Source: Streptomyces acidiscabies
GTDB lineage: Bacteria; Actinomycetota; Actinomycetes; Streptomycetales; Streptomycetaceae
Direction of reading: 5' to 3'
Length of the DNA: 64,000 bases
Assembly: GCF_020010905.1 (NCBI RefSeq)
Contig: NZ_JAGJBY010000001.1
Location: 3,306,001-3,370,000, forward strand
Below the pieces are notes generated by a model that was not told where the DNA came from, ran no database searches, and saw only the letters and a program-made list of their open reading frames with translations. The translations under genes were made by a program, and so were the position numbers. Shown here in pieces: positions 29,583 to 37,574 of this stretch. How positions within the stretch are numbered: the first letter of the stretch is position 1; every line of letters begins with the position of its first letter.

Positions 29583-30461
29583 GTGCCCCAGTTCCCCGGC
29601 GCCTCCCCGGGCGCCGGGCCCGGCCCACGGGGACGGCGGCGTCCCCCCGTACGCCCCTGGTACCGCACCCGTGCCTACCGCCTCACCCGCACGCTCGTGG
29701 TGGCCGCCGCGCTGACGACGGGCTGCGTGTGGTGGGCCGGCGATCCGGAGCCGCCGACGGTGAGCGCCGCGCACGCTCCCGGCGCCGACGCGAAGAGCGT
29801 TCTCGCGGAGTCCGGCGCCGGTGCGGGGAGCGGCTCCTCGGCCTCCGGTTCCGGCAGGGGGAGCGCCTCTCCGGCCTCGCGTCCCGGCGGCCGGAACGCG
29901 TCCTCGCCCGCTCGCCCCGGCGCGGGAAGCGTGTCCCCGGCCGCGAGGAGCACGCCCCCCGCCCCTGGTGCGAAAGGCGCGCCCGCCACCCCCTACCCGT
30001 CCCCCTCCAGAGCCACCCGCCTCGTCATCCCCTACCTCGATGTCGACGCCCCCGTCATGCCCCTGCCCCTCGACCGCGACCGCCGCCTCACCGTGCCGCC
30101 CGGCGACGATCCCAACCTGGTCGGCTGGTACACCGGCGGCCCCGCGCCCGGCGGCTCCGGTACCGCCGTCGCCGTGGGACACCTCGACACCCACACCGCC
30201 GGGGCGGTCTTCGCCGGGCTCAAGGAGCTCACCCCGGGTCACCTCGTGGAGGTACGCCGCGCGGACCGGCGGACCGCCGTCTACACGGTCGACAGGGTCG
30301 CGGCGTACGACAAGAAGGGCTTCCCCGATCGGGAGGTGTACGGGGACCGGGGGCGGGCGGAGCTACGGCTGATCACGTGCGCGGGGCGGTACGACCGGCG
30401 TACGGGGTACTCGGGGAACACGGTCGTGTTCGCGCATCTCACCGGGGTGCGCGGAGGCTGA
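29583..30461 (+). CDS. Class F sortase
   Basis: A 292-residue transpeptidase. A cytosolic basic N-terminus, one membrane helix (LVVAAALTTGCVWWA), an Ala/Ser/Gly/Pro-rich spacer of ~90 residues, then the sortase barrel. This has catalytic His in AVGHLDTH and catalytic Cys in LITCAGRY, and an Arg close by (YDRRTGYSGN). The GTG at 29583 has GGAG 9 nt upstream; an ATG at 29556 would overlap the preceding gene by 11 bp. Class F sortases anchor exported proteins to peptidoglycan. Paired with the surface protein just upstream. Confidence 0.88.
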   Translation: MPQFPGASPGAGPGPRGRRRPPVRPWYRTRAYRLTRTLVVAAALTTGCVWWAGDPEPPTVSAAHAPGADAKSVLAESGAGAGSGSSASGSGRGSASPASRPGGRNASSPARPGAGSVSPAARSTPPAPGAKGAPATPYPSPSRATRLVIPYLDVDAPVMPLPLDRDRRLTVPPGDDPNLVGWYTGGPAPGGSGTAVAVGHLDTHTAGAVFAGLKELTPGHLVEVRRADRRTAVYTVDRVAAYDKKGFPDREVYGDRGRAELRLITCAGRYDRRTGYSGNTVVFAHLTGVRGG

Positions 30462-30463
30462 GC

Positions 30464-30490
30464 AGGCGGTTCGCGCACCCCGAACCGCCT
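30464..30490 (+). terminator. Hairpin after sortase gene
   Basis: AGGCGGTTCG (30464-30473) pairs perfectly with CGAACCGCCT (30481-30490), 7-nt loop, directly after the sortase stop and followed by TTG. Confidence 0.75.
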
Positions 30491-30661
30491 TTGCGGCAAG
30501 GCCGGTTGCCGCCCCTCCCGCTGAATCCGGACGTCCGCTTTCTCACCCCTCGGACCATGCTGTCCGATCCCTTCCCTCACCGGCGCGGTGTCCGTTAGCT
30601 TCCCTTGCTCACCCGTCCCGTACGACCCGTGGGGGACGGCCGGGCGCCGGGGACGAGGCTC

Positions 30662-31957
30662 ATGACACGCGCGATCTCTCTGCACGACGTGAGCAAGGTG
30701 TACGCGAAGGGCGTCCGCGTCGTGGACGGGCTGACGCTGGACGTCGAACCGGGGGAGTTCCTGGTGCTGCTCGGCCCGTCCGGGTGCGGCAAGTCGACCG
30801 TGCTGCGGATGATCGCCGGCCTGGAGGACATCACCGAGGGGGAGTTGCTGCTCGACGGCGCGTACGCCAATCAACTCCCGCCGTCCGGGCGGGACATGGC
30901 GATGGTGTTCCAGAACTTCGCGCTGTACCCGAACATGACGGGCCGCGCCAACATCGGCTTCCCGCTGCGGATGGAGTCGCCGAGCGCGGACCCCTCGCCC
31001 CAAGTGGACGCCACCGCGCGGATGCTGGGCATCGAGGACCTGCTGGAGCGCTACCCCTTCCAGCTCTCCGGCGGCGAGCGCCAGCGCGTCGCGATGGGCC
31101 GGGCGCTGGCCCGCCACCCCTCCGCGTTCCTGATGGACGAGCCGCTCTCCAACCTCGACGCGAAGCTCCGCACCCACTTACGGGCCGAAATCTCGCAGCT
31201 CACCACGGGGTTGGGGGTCACCACCCTGTACGTCACGCACGACCAGGCCGAGGCGATGTCCCTCGGCGACCGGGTCGCCGTCCTGCGCGGCGGCGTCCTC
31301 CAGCAGGTGGACACGCCGCGCAACGTCTACGCCCTGCCCCGCAACGTCTTCGTCGCCGCGTTCATCGGCACCCCCAGGATCAACCTCCTGCGCGGGGTGG
31401 TCCGAGCCCCGCTCGACGGTGCGATGTCGATCAACCTCGGCAGACAGGCGCTGCGGCTGCCCGAACCCCTGTCCCCGGAGCACAAGTTGCTCCGCGTCCA
31501 GCAGGGCCGCGAGGTGATCGTGGGCCTGCGCTCCGAGGCGATCCGCATCGCCCCCGGCAGAGCGGCACGCCCCGGGGAGACCCTGATCACCGGCCTGGTC
31601 CGGCACGTCGAGTTCCAGGGCCACGAGGTCCTGGCCCACTTCGACACGGGCTCGACCCCGGCCCAGGTCCCCACCCTGGAATCCCCCCACCCCGTACCCC
31701 TCCACCCACCGCGCCGCCGCAGAACACCCCCACTCCTGACCCGCTTACGTCCCCACCCCGCACCCCCGACGCCCCCACCCCCTACCCGTACCCCTCAGGT
31801 ACCCGGCGACCTGATAGTCCGCACCACCCCCGACCTGGACCTCCGCCCCGGCACCCAACTCCCCCTCCTGGTGGACCTCGCCCACCTCTTCGTCTTCGCC
31901 CCCCAGGGCGAACGCATCTCCCCGGCCCCGGCCCACCTCCCGGACCTGGCGGAGTAA
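30662..31957 (+). CDS. Sugar-type ABC ATPase (MsmX/UgpC-like), orphan, two TTA codons
   Basis: A 431-residue ATPase of the carbohydrate-uptake type. Walker A GPSGCGKST, signature LSGGERQRVAMGRAL, Walker B AFLMDEPLSNLDAKLR and the H-loop YVTHDQAEAMS are intact, and a C-terminal regulatory/TOBE domain follows. Two things are odd. Residues ~333-380 are a Pro/Arg-rich insertion inside the TOBE part. Codon TTA occurs in KLRTHLRAE (~31177) and again in the insertion (~31746), so translation may need bldA tRNA. No permease or binding protein is adjacent. It may serve several distant sugar importers, as MsiK does. Confidence 0.88.
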   Translation: MTRAISLHDVSKVYAKGVRVVDGLTLDVEPGEFLVLLGPSGCGKSTVLRMIAGLEDITEGELLLDGAYANQLPPSGRDMAMVFQNFALYPNMTGRANIGFPLRMESPSADPSPQVDATARMLGIEDLLERYPFQLSGGERQRVAMGRALARHPSAFLMDEPLSNLDAKLRTHLRAEISQLTTGLGVTTLYVTHDQAEAMSLGDRVAVLRGGVLQQVDTPRNVYALPRNVFVAAFIGTPRINLLRGVVRAPLDGAMSINLGRQALRLPEPLSPEHKLLRVQQGREVIVGLRSEAIRIAPGRAARPGETLITGLVRHVEFQGHEVLAHFDTGSTPAQVPTLESPHPVPLHPPRRRRTPPLLTRLRPHPAPPTPPPPTRTPQVPGDLIVRTTPDLDLRPGTQLPLLVDLAHLFVFAPQGERISPAPAHLPDLAE

Positions 31958-32047
31958 CCGCCCCGCGCGACGATCCGGGCGTACCCCCCTTAGCGCAACC
32001 ACCCTGAACGGGTCACACACCCCGTTTCCCGTCAGCCCCGTTGACCC

Positions 32048-32078
32048 CATACCGTCCGGTCAGTATGTTCCCGGGAAC
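32048..32078. promoter_or_regulatory. Operator-like palindromes upstream of MHS transporter
   Basis: CATACCGTCC-GGTCAGTATG (32048-32067, 8 of 10 pairs) runs directly into a perfect 12-bp palindrome GTTCCCGGGAAC (32067-32078). The first matches the ACCGNCYGGT core seen at three other places in the window. Confidence 0.5.
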
Positions 32079-32107
32079 GTCCCCCGCACCCCACGGAGTG
32101 TGCACGC

Positions 32108-33427
32108 ATGGACACGTTCCCCACCGCTCACCCCCGTACCACCCCTACCCGCGCGGCGTCCCACCGCCGGGTCGCCACGGCTGCCGCGCTCGCGTCGGCC
32201 GTGGAGTGGTACGACTACTTCGTCTTCGGGATCGCCGCCGCTCTGGTGCTCGGAGACCTCTACTTCCCATCGGGGAGTTCCACCGCCGGGATCCTCGCCG
32301 CCTTCGCGACGTTCGCCGTCGGCTTCCTGGCCCGCCCGATCGGCGGGATCGTCGCAGGTCAGTTGGGTGACAAGCGGGGCCGCAAGCCGATGCTGGTCCT
32401 GGCGCTGACCCTGATGGGTGTGGCGACGACAGCGATCGGGCTGCTCCCGACGTACGACACGATCGGCGTGGCCGCGCCGATCCTGCTGGTGCTGCTGCGT
32501 GTCGTGCAGGGCATCGCCGTCGGCGCACAGTGGGGCGGCGCGATGCTGCTGGCGACCGAGTACGCGCCGGAGGGCAAGCGCGGTATCTACGGCAGCTTCG
32601 TCCAACTCGGCGTCCCCATCGGCGTGGTGACCGCGAACTCCGTCTTCCTGCTGGCCGGCGCCTTCACGAGCGAGAGCTCGTTCGAGGCGTGGGGCTGGCG
32701 GATCCCGTTCGTCATAGGGCTGTTCGTCCTCGGCCTCGCCTGGTACATCCACCGACACGTCGAGGAGACCCCCGAATTCCGGGCGGCGGAAAGGGAGTTG
32801 GCGAACAAGGAACAGTCCGGACAGGGCTCCCCGCTGCGCACGGTCCTGCGCCACCACCTCGGCACGGTCCTCCTCGCCGGCGGCTCCTTCGCCGTGAACA
32901 CCGCGACGTTCTACATCCTGATCACCGGCGTCCTCGACTACACGACCCGCGACCTGGACATGAAGAGGAGCGCGGTCCTGACCGTCTCCCTCTGCGTCAG
33001 CCTCACCCAACTCGTCCTGATCCCCGCCTCGGCGGCCCTCTCCGACAAGGTCGGCCGCATCAGGATCTACGCGATCGGCGCGGCCGGCATCGCTCTGTGG
33101 GCCGTCCCGATGTTCCTCCTCATCGACACCGGCTCGCTGCTGTGGCTGGCCGTCTCCACCTTCGTCGCCGGCTGCTTCCTCAGCATCATGTACGGCCCCC
33201 AAGCCGCCCTGTTCGCCGAGCTGTTCACCCCGGAGATGCGCTACACGGGAGCCTCGCTCGGCTACCAGATCGCGGCGGTCGCGGGCGGCGGACTCGCGCC
33301 GTTCGTGATGGTGCTGCTCCTGGAGACGACGGGTACGTCGATGTCGGTCTCGGCGTACATCATCGGCCTCGCGGTGATCGCCCTGGTCTCCATCAAGGTC
33401 CTTGCGGACCGGGCCCGTTCACGCTGA
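32108..33427 (+). CDS. MHS-family MFS symporter
   Basis: A 439-residue metabolite:H+ symporter of the MHS branch. The family start VEWYDYFVFG and the loop GGIVAGQLGDKRGRKPML are visible, with 12 membrane segments. MHS members import mono- or dicarboxylates, betaines or shikimate-like compounds; the substrate here cannot be told. Its 3' end overlaps the convergent TetR gene by 35 bp. Strong palindromes lie just upstream. Confidence 0.9.
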   Translation: MDTFPTAHPRTTPTRAASHRRVATAAALASAVEWYDYFVFGIAAALVLGDLYFPSGSSTAGILAAFATFAVGFLARPIGGIVAGQLGDKRGRKPMLVLALTLMGVATTAIGLLPTYDTIGVAAPILLVLLRVVQGIAVGAQWGGAMLLATEYAPEGKRGIYGSFVQLGVPIGVVTANSVFLLAGAFTSESSFEAWGWRIPFVIGLFVLGLAWYIHRHVEETPEFRAAERELANKEQSGQGSPLRTVLRHHLGTVLLAGGSFAVNTATFYILITGVLDYTTRDLDMKRSAVLTVSLCVSLTQLVLIPASAALSDKVGRIRIYAIGAAGIALWAVPMFLLIDTGSLLWLAVSTFVAGCFLSIMYGPQAALFAELFTPEMRYTGASLGYQIAAVAGGGLAPFVMVLLLETTGTSMSVSAYIIGLAVIALVSIKVLADRARSR

Positions 33428-34052
33428 ACCTCGCGAACTGGCCTTCCAGGCCGTCCAGCAGAGCCGTCAACCCGGTCTCGAAGGCCCGCTCGTCCACCTT
33501 CTCCTGCTGCTCGGCCAGCAAGTGCGCCTGGCCGAGGTGGGGGTAGTCGGCGGGGTCGTACGCGCCGCGGTCCCGCACGAACCCGCCCGCGAACGACCCC
33601 AGCGCCGACCCCATCACGAAGTACCGCATCAGCGCCCCGACGGACGTCGCCTGCGCGGCGGGCCACCCGGCCCGGACCATCGCGCCGTACACCGCGTCGG
33701 CGACCCGTAGTCCCGCAGGCCTACGACCGGGGCCCTGGGCGAGTACGGGGACGATGTTGGGGTGGTCCCTCAGGGCGGCCCGGTACGACGTCGCCCAGTC
33801 GTGCAGCGCGGTGCGCCAGTCGCGGCCGTCCTCGAACATCGACAGGTCGACCCGCGCGCTCACCGCGTCCGCGACCGCCTCCACGATCTCGTCCTTGGTG
33901 CGGAAGTGGTTGTACAACGAGGGCCCGCTGACGCCGAGTTCGGCGGCGAGGCGGCGTGTCGAGAGCGCGGCGAGCCCCTCCGCGTCGATCAGCTCCCCGG
34001 CCGCGGCGACGATCCGTTCGGTGCTCAGCAAGGGCTTGTGCGGTCGGGCCAT
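33393..34052 (-). CDS. TetR regulator with TetR_C-like domain
   Basis: A ~219-residue TetR regulator. HTH at residues ~10-55 (STERIVAAAGELIDAEG, LSTRRLAAELGVSGPSLYNHFRTKDE). The ATG 34052 (MARPHKP) is chosen; an ATG three codons upstream is equally possible. The much longer open frame upstream is antisense to the acyl-CoA dehydrogenase. Divergent from that dehydrogenase, with an inverted repeat between (34090-34100), so it probably controls it. Its last codons overlap the MHS gene end to end. Confidence 0.88.
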   Translation of the reverse strand: MARPHKPLLSTERIVAAAGELIDAEGLAALSTRRLAAELGVSGPSLYNHFRTKDEIVEAVADAVSARVDLSMFEDGRDWRTALHDWATSYRAALRDHPNIVPVLAQGPGRRPAGLRVADAVYGAMVRAGWPAAQATSVGALMRYFVMGSALGSFAGGFVRDRGAYDPADYPHLGQAHLLAEQQEKVDERAFETGLTALLDGLEGQFARFSVNGPGPQGP

Positions 34053-34089
34053 GGCGTTCATAGTAGGGCTGCGCCAGAAAACTAGCAGT

Positions 34090-34100
34090 GGTAATTTACC
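34090..34100. promoter_or_regulatory. Short palindrome in divergent TetR/acyl-CoA dehydrogenase promoter
   Basis: GGTAA-T-TTACC, a perfect 5+1+5 inverted repeat, sits 38 bp upstream of both translation starts. A plausible but short operator. Confidence 0.35.
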
Positions 34101-34137
34101 GGTGCGGGAACCGCCGGACGGATCGGGGAGCGGCCGT

Positions 34138-35289
34138 ATGAACCTGGAACTCACCGAGGAACAGACCGCCGTCCAGCGCCTCGCCCGGGACTTCGTCACC
34201 CGCGAGATCACCCCGCACGTCCGCGACTGGGACCGCGCCGAGGCCGTCGACCAGGGCATCGTCAAGAAACTCGGCGAGGTCGGCTTCCTCGGCCTCACGA
34301 TCGACGAGGAGTACGGCGGTTCGGGCGGCGACCACCTCGCGTACTGCCTGGTCACCGAGGAACTCGGACGCGGCGACTCCTCGGTGCGCGGCATTGTCTC
34401 CGTCTCCCTCGGCCTCGTCGCCAAGACGATCGCCGCGTGGGGGAGCGAGGAGCAGAAGCGGCACTGGCTCCCAGGTCTGACGTCGGGGTCGTACCTGGGG
34501 TGCTTCGGGCTGACGGAACCCGGCACCGGCTCCGACGCCGGGAACCTTGTCACCCGGGCCGTACGTGAGGGTGACGAGTACGTCGTCAACGGCACCAAGA
34601 TGTTCATCACGAACGGGACTTGGGCCGACGTCGTCCTTCTCTTCGCGCGCTCCACCGACGCGCCCGGCCATCGCGGTGTCTCCGCGTTCCTCGTCCCCAC
34701 CGACACCCCCGGCCTCACCCGCCGCACGATCCACGGCAAGCTCGGGCTGCGCGGGCAGGCCACCGCCGAGCTGGTCTTCGAGGACGTCCGCATCCCCGCG
34801 TCCGCGCTGGTCGGCGAGGAGGGCAAGGGGTTCTCCGTCGCGATGTCGGCGCTGGCCAAGGGGCGGATGTCCGTCGCGGCCGGCTGCGTCGGGATCGCGC
34901 AGGCCGCGCTGGACGCGGCGATCGGGTACGCGGGGGAGCGTGAGCAGTTCGGTACGCCGATCGCGGGCCGGCAGCTCGTGCAGGAGCTGCTCACCGACAT
35001 CGCGGTCGACGTCGACGCCGCCCGCCTGCTGACCTGGCGCGTCGCCGATCTCATCGACCGGGGGCTGCCGTTCACGACCGAGGCGTCCAAGGCGAAGCTC
35101 TTCGCCTCCGAGGCCGCCGTACGCGCCGCGAACAACGCGCTCCAGGTGTTCGGGGGGTACGGCTACATCGACGAGTACCCGGTCGGGAAGCTGCTGCGGG
35201 ACGCGCGGGTGATGACGTTGTACGAGGGGACCAGCCAGATCCAGAAGCTGGTGATCGGGCGGGCGCTGACCGGGGTGTCAGCCTTCTGA
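34138..35289 (+). CDS. Acyl-CoA dehydrogenase
   Basis: A 383-residue FAD acyl-CoA dehydrogenase. Start ATG 34138 (MNLELTEEQTAVQRLARDF). Signature segments are CFGLTEPGTGSDAG (residues ~122-135), GVSAFLVPTDTPG, and the C-terminal VFGGYGYIDEYPVGKLLRDARV with LYEGTSQIQ, where the Glu of YEG is the usual catalytic base. Family role: alpha,beta-desaturation of acyl-CoA, with electrons to ETF. Probably repressed by the divergent TetR. Confidence 0.94.
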   Translation: MNLELTEEQTAVQRLARDFVTREITPHVRDWDRAEAVDQGIVKKLGEVGFLGLTIDEEYGGSGGDHLAYCLVTEELGRGDSSVRGIVSVSLGLVAKTIAAWGSEEQKRHWLPGLTSGSYLGCFGLTEPGTGSDAGNLVTRAVREGDEYVVNGTKMFITNGTWADVVLLFARSTDAPGHRGVSAFLVPTDTPGLTRRTIHGKLGLRGQATAELVFEDVRIPASALVGEEGKGFSVAMSALAKGRMSVAAGCVGIAQAALDAAIGYAGEREQFGTPIAGRQLVQELLTDIAVDVDAARLLTWRVADLIDRGLPFTTEASKAKLFASEAAVRAANNALQVFGGYGYIDEYPVGKLLRDARVMTLYEGTSQIQKLVIGRALTGVSAF

Positions 35290-35333
35290 GTTACCCCTCA
35301 GGTCCCTCTCGGTTGAGTACCTCCTGAGTACTA

Positions 35334-35363
35334 CGGCGGATGTGGCGCGGGCCACGTCCGCCG
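35334..35363 (+). terminator. Hairpin 12 bp before YiaA start
   Basis: CGGCGGATGTGGC (35334-35346) pairs with GCCACGTCCGCCG (35351-35363) with one G-U pair and a 4-nt loop. It could end the acyl-CoA dehydrogenase transcript, or lie in the leader of the next gene. Confidence 0.55.
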
Positions 35364-35375
35364 AGACTCGTTCCC

Positions 35376-35660
35376 ATGAGTGACACACCCAAGCAGCAGA
35401 GCACCGCCGCCTTCTACGGCCAGGCCGTGGCCTCCTTCGCCGTCGCCATGGCGGCCACCTCCGTCGGCATCTACCAGCTCAGCGCCGATGCCTGGGTCCG
35501 TGCCTTCCTCGCGATCGCCGTCCTCTACCTGGTGACGTCCTGCTTCACCCTCGCCAAGGTGATCCGCGACCGCCAGGAGGCCAGCACCATCGTCGGCCGC
35601 GTGGACCAGGCCCGCCTGGAGAAGCTCCTCGCCGAGCACGACCCGTTCGAGAAGCTCTGA
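35376..35660 (+). CDS. YiaA/YiaB-family inner membrane protein
   Basis: A 94-residue protein with two membrane helices (QAVASFAVAMAATSVGIYQL and FLAIAVLYLVTSCFTLAKVI) and a C-terminal ARLEKLLAEHDPFEKL tail, the pattern of the YiaA/YiaB domain. No clear Shine-Dalgarno precedes the ATG at 35376; the 12 nt between a stable hairpin and the ATG lack a purine run, so translation may be leaderless or unusual. Function unknown. Confidence 0.8.
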   Translation: MSDTPKQQSTAAFYGQAVASFAVAMAATSVGIYQLSADAWVRAFLAIAVLYLVTSCFTLAKVIRDRQEASTIVGRVDQARLEKLLAEHDPFEKL

Positions 35661-35704
35661 GCGCGGGCAGCCTCCGTGCGCGGACGCGGCTGCGACCGGC
35701 CCGG

Positions 35705-35720
35705 CTAAGCGCCCGCTCAC
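35705..35720. promoter_or_regulatory. Degenerate copy of the MaoC operator upstream of TetR
   Basis: CTAAGCGCCCGCTCAC matches 11 of 16 bases of the perfect palindrome at 36951-36966 and lies 49 bp before the TetR ATG, suggesting autoregulation. Confidence 0.45.
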
Positions 35721-35768
35721 CTTCGGCGGTATGGTAGGGCGACTGTCTGTGAGAAGGGTCGGTGAGCG

Positions 35769-36395
35769 ATGAGTACGGCGCAGGACACGATCGGCGGCGA
35801 GGCCGAGCCGTGGGAAGAGGTCACGCCCGACGCGGCCCGGCGTCTGCTCGTCGCCGCGGTCGAGGCGTTCGCCGAGCGCGGCTACCACGCCACCACCACC
35901 CGCGACATCGCGAGCCGCGCCGGCATGAGCCCGGCCGCGCTCTACATCCACTACAAGACCAAGGAGGAGCTCCTCCACCGCATCAGCCGCATCGGCCACG
36001 ACAAGGCGCTCGGCATCCTGCGCGGCGCGGCCCGCGGTGAGGGCAGCGCCGCCGACCGCCTCGCCGACGCGGTCGGCTCCTTCGTCCGCTGGCACGCGGT
36101 ACGGCGTACGACGGCCCGGGTCGTCCAGTACGAGCTCGACGCGCTCGGCCCCGACGCCCGCGCCGAGATCGTCGCCCTGCGCCGCGAGGTCAACGCGGAG
36201 GTGCGCGGCATCCTCGACGACGGGGTCGCCTCGGGGGAGTTCGACGTCATCGACGTACGCGGGACGACGCTCGCGATCCTCTCCCTGTGCGTGGACGTCG
36301 CCCGCTGGTTCAACGTGAACGGGACGCGGACGCCGGAGGAGGTCGGCGAGCTGTACGCCGACCTCGTACTGCGGATGGTGGGGGCGGCGAGGTAG
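35769..36395 (+). CDS. TetR regulator (fatty-acid-type)
   Basis: A 208-residue TetR regulator. HTH at residues ~25-70 (LLVAAVEAFAERGYHATTTRDIASRAGMSPAALYIHYKTKEEL, in segments) with a C-terminal acyl-CoA-regulator-like domain (SFVRWHAVRRTTARVVQYELDALGP). Convergent with a MaoC gene. Matching sites stand upstream of both genes, so it probably controls both and itself. Confidence 0.9.
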   Translation: MSTAQDTIGGEAEPWEEVTPDAARRLLVAAVEAFAERGYHATTTRDIASRAGMSPAALYIHYKTKEELLHRISRIGHDKALGILRGAARGEGSAADRLADAVGSFVRWHAVRRTTARVVQYELDALGPDARAEIVALRREVNAEVRGILDDGVASGEFDVIDVRGTTLAILSLCVDVARWFNVNGTRTPEEVGELYADLVLRMVGAAR

Positions 36396-36433
36396 CTCTC
36401 CGGGGGTAGCCCTCGCGGGGTAGCTCTGCGGGG
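36392..36433. repeat. 14-bp tandem repeat starting at a stop codon
   Basis: Units GTAGCTCTCCGGGG, GTAGCCCTCGCGGG and GTAGCTCTGCGGGG follow directly, then a partial GTACCCC. The TAG stop of the TetR (36393-36395) is the TAG of the first unit. Confidence 0.85.
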
Positions 36434-36455
36434 GTACCCCTTGAGTACTCGTCCT

Positions 36456-36917
36456 CTAGAGGTAGTACCGCGACACCGACTCCGCCGCGCACACCGGCTT
36501 GTCGCCGCCCTCGCGCTCCACCGTGAACGCGAGGGCGATCTGCACCCCGCCCTTGACGTCCTCGACGGAGCTGATCCGCGCGGTGGCGCGCAGCCGGGAG
36601 CCGACCGGGACGGGCGCGGGGAAACGGACCTTGTTCGTCCCGTAGTTGACGCCCATCTTCACGCCGTCGACCTGGATGAGCTGGGGTCCGAACAGCGGCA
36701 GCAGCGACAGCGTCAGATAGCCGTGCGCGATGGTCGTGCCGAACGGCCCGGCCGCCGCCTTCTCGGGGTCGACGTGGATCCACTGGTGGTCCCCGGTGGC
36801 CTCGGCGAACAGGTCGATCCGCTTCTGGTCGACCTCCACCCAGTCGCTGTACCCCAACTGCTCGCCCACCGCCGCCTTGAGCTCGTCGGCGGACGTGAAG
36901 ATCCTCGGCTCTGCCAT
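36456..36917 (-). CDS. MaoC-like (R)-hydratase
   Basis: A 153-residue hot-dog fold hydratase. The catalytic segment is FAEATGDHQWIHVDPEKAAAGPFGTTIAHGYLTLSL (in segments), with Asp and His of the MaoC motif. These enzymes hydrate 2-enoyl-CoA. The palindrome at 36951-36966 lies 34 bp upstream of the ATG, so it is likely repressed by the TetR at 35769. Confidence 0.92.
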   Translation of the reverse strand: MAEPRIFTSADELKAAVGEQLGYSDWVEVDQKRIDLFAEATGDHQWIHVDPEKAAAGPFGTTIAHGYLTLSLLPLFGPQLIQVDGVKMGVNYGTNKVRFPAPVPVGSRLRATARISSVEDVKGGVQIALAFTVEREGGDKPVCAAESVSRYYL

Positions 36918-36950
36918 GGTTCCCGGCCTCTCAGTGCGAAGTCCCGAAGT

Positions 36951-36966
36951 CTAAGCAACTGCTTAG
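36951..36966. promoter_or_regulatory. Perfect palindromic operator
   Basis: CTAAGCA-AC-TGCTTAG, 7-bp arms, in the MaoC promoter region. Form typical of TetR/FadR-type acyl-CoA responsive sites. Confidence 0.65.
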
Positions 36967-37033
36967 CATGGTAGGTCGGGGAGACCCTGTCAACGGACCT
37001 GGTCAGGCGCGATCGCCCCACTAGGCTGGACGT

Positions 37034-37498
37034 GTGCCCCAGATCCACGAGAACGTCCAAGAGCTGACCGTCGGCCAGTTGTCGGCGCGCAGTGGTGTCG
37101 CCGTGTCCGCGCTGCACTTCTACGAGGCGAAGGGGCTGATCGCCAGCCGCCGCACGTCCGGGAACCAGCGCCGGTACGGCCGTGACACGCTGCGGCGCGT
37201 GGCGTTCGTGCGGGCGGCCCAGCGGGTCGGGATACCGCTCGCGACGATCAGGGAGGCGCTGGCCCAGCTGCCGGAGGAGCGGACGCCGACGCGGGAGGAC
37301 TGGGCGCGGCTGTCGAAGGCGTGGCGGTCCGAACTGGACGAGCGCATCAAGCAGTTGAACCGCCTGCGCGACCACCTCACGGACTGCATCGGCTGCGGCT
37401 GCCTCTCCCTCGACACCTGCGTCCTGTCCAACCCGGACGACGTCTTCGGCAACCGCCTCAGCGGCTCCCGGCTGGTGGTGGAACACCGGGAGGGATGA
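37034..37498 (+). CDS. soxR: Redox-sensing regulator SoxR
   Basis: A 154-residue MerR-family [2Fe-2S] sensor. HTH at residues ~11-30 (LTVGQLSARSGVAVSALHFYEAKGLI), a dimerisation helix, then CX2CXCX5C (Cys118, Cys121, Cys123, Cys129), the SoxR cluster motif. In Streptomyces, SoxR responds to redox-active secondary metabolites such as actinorhodin rather than superoxide. Its targets are not in the immediate neighbourhood by position alone. The GTG start at 37034 is supported by the HTH beginning soon after. Confidence 0.95.
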   Translation: MPQIHENVQELTVGQLSARSGVAVSALHFYEAKGLIASRRTSGNQRRYGRDTLRRVAFVRAAQRVGIPLATIREALAQLPEERTPTREDWARLSKAWRSELDERIKQLNRLRDHLTDCIGCGCLSLDTCVLSNPDDVFGNRLSGSRLVVEHREG

Positions 37499-37500
37499 GG

Positions 37501-37528
37501 GGGTACTACCCCTCCAGGGGTAGTACCC
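37501..37528. terminator. Near-perfect hairpin between soxR and HTH gene
   Basis: GGGTACTACCCCT (37501-37513), a 2-nt centre CC, then the exact complement AGGGGTAGTACCC (37516-37528). It starts 2 bp after the soxR stop, and is also ~47 bp beyond the leftward gene stop. Likely bidirectional terminator; the arms contain GTACTAC/GTAGTAC. Confidence 0.75.
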
Positions 37529-37574
37529 GTCTCCCGGCCCCCTCCGACTCCGGCCCCGCTTCACCCGTACCGCC

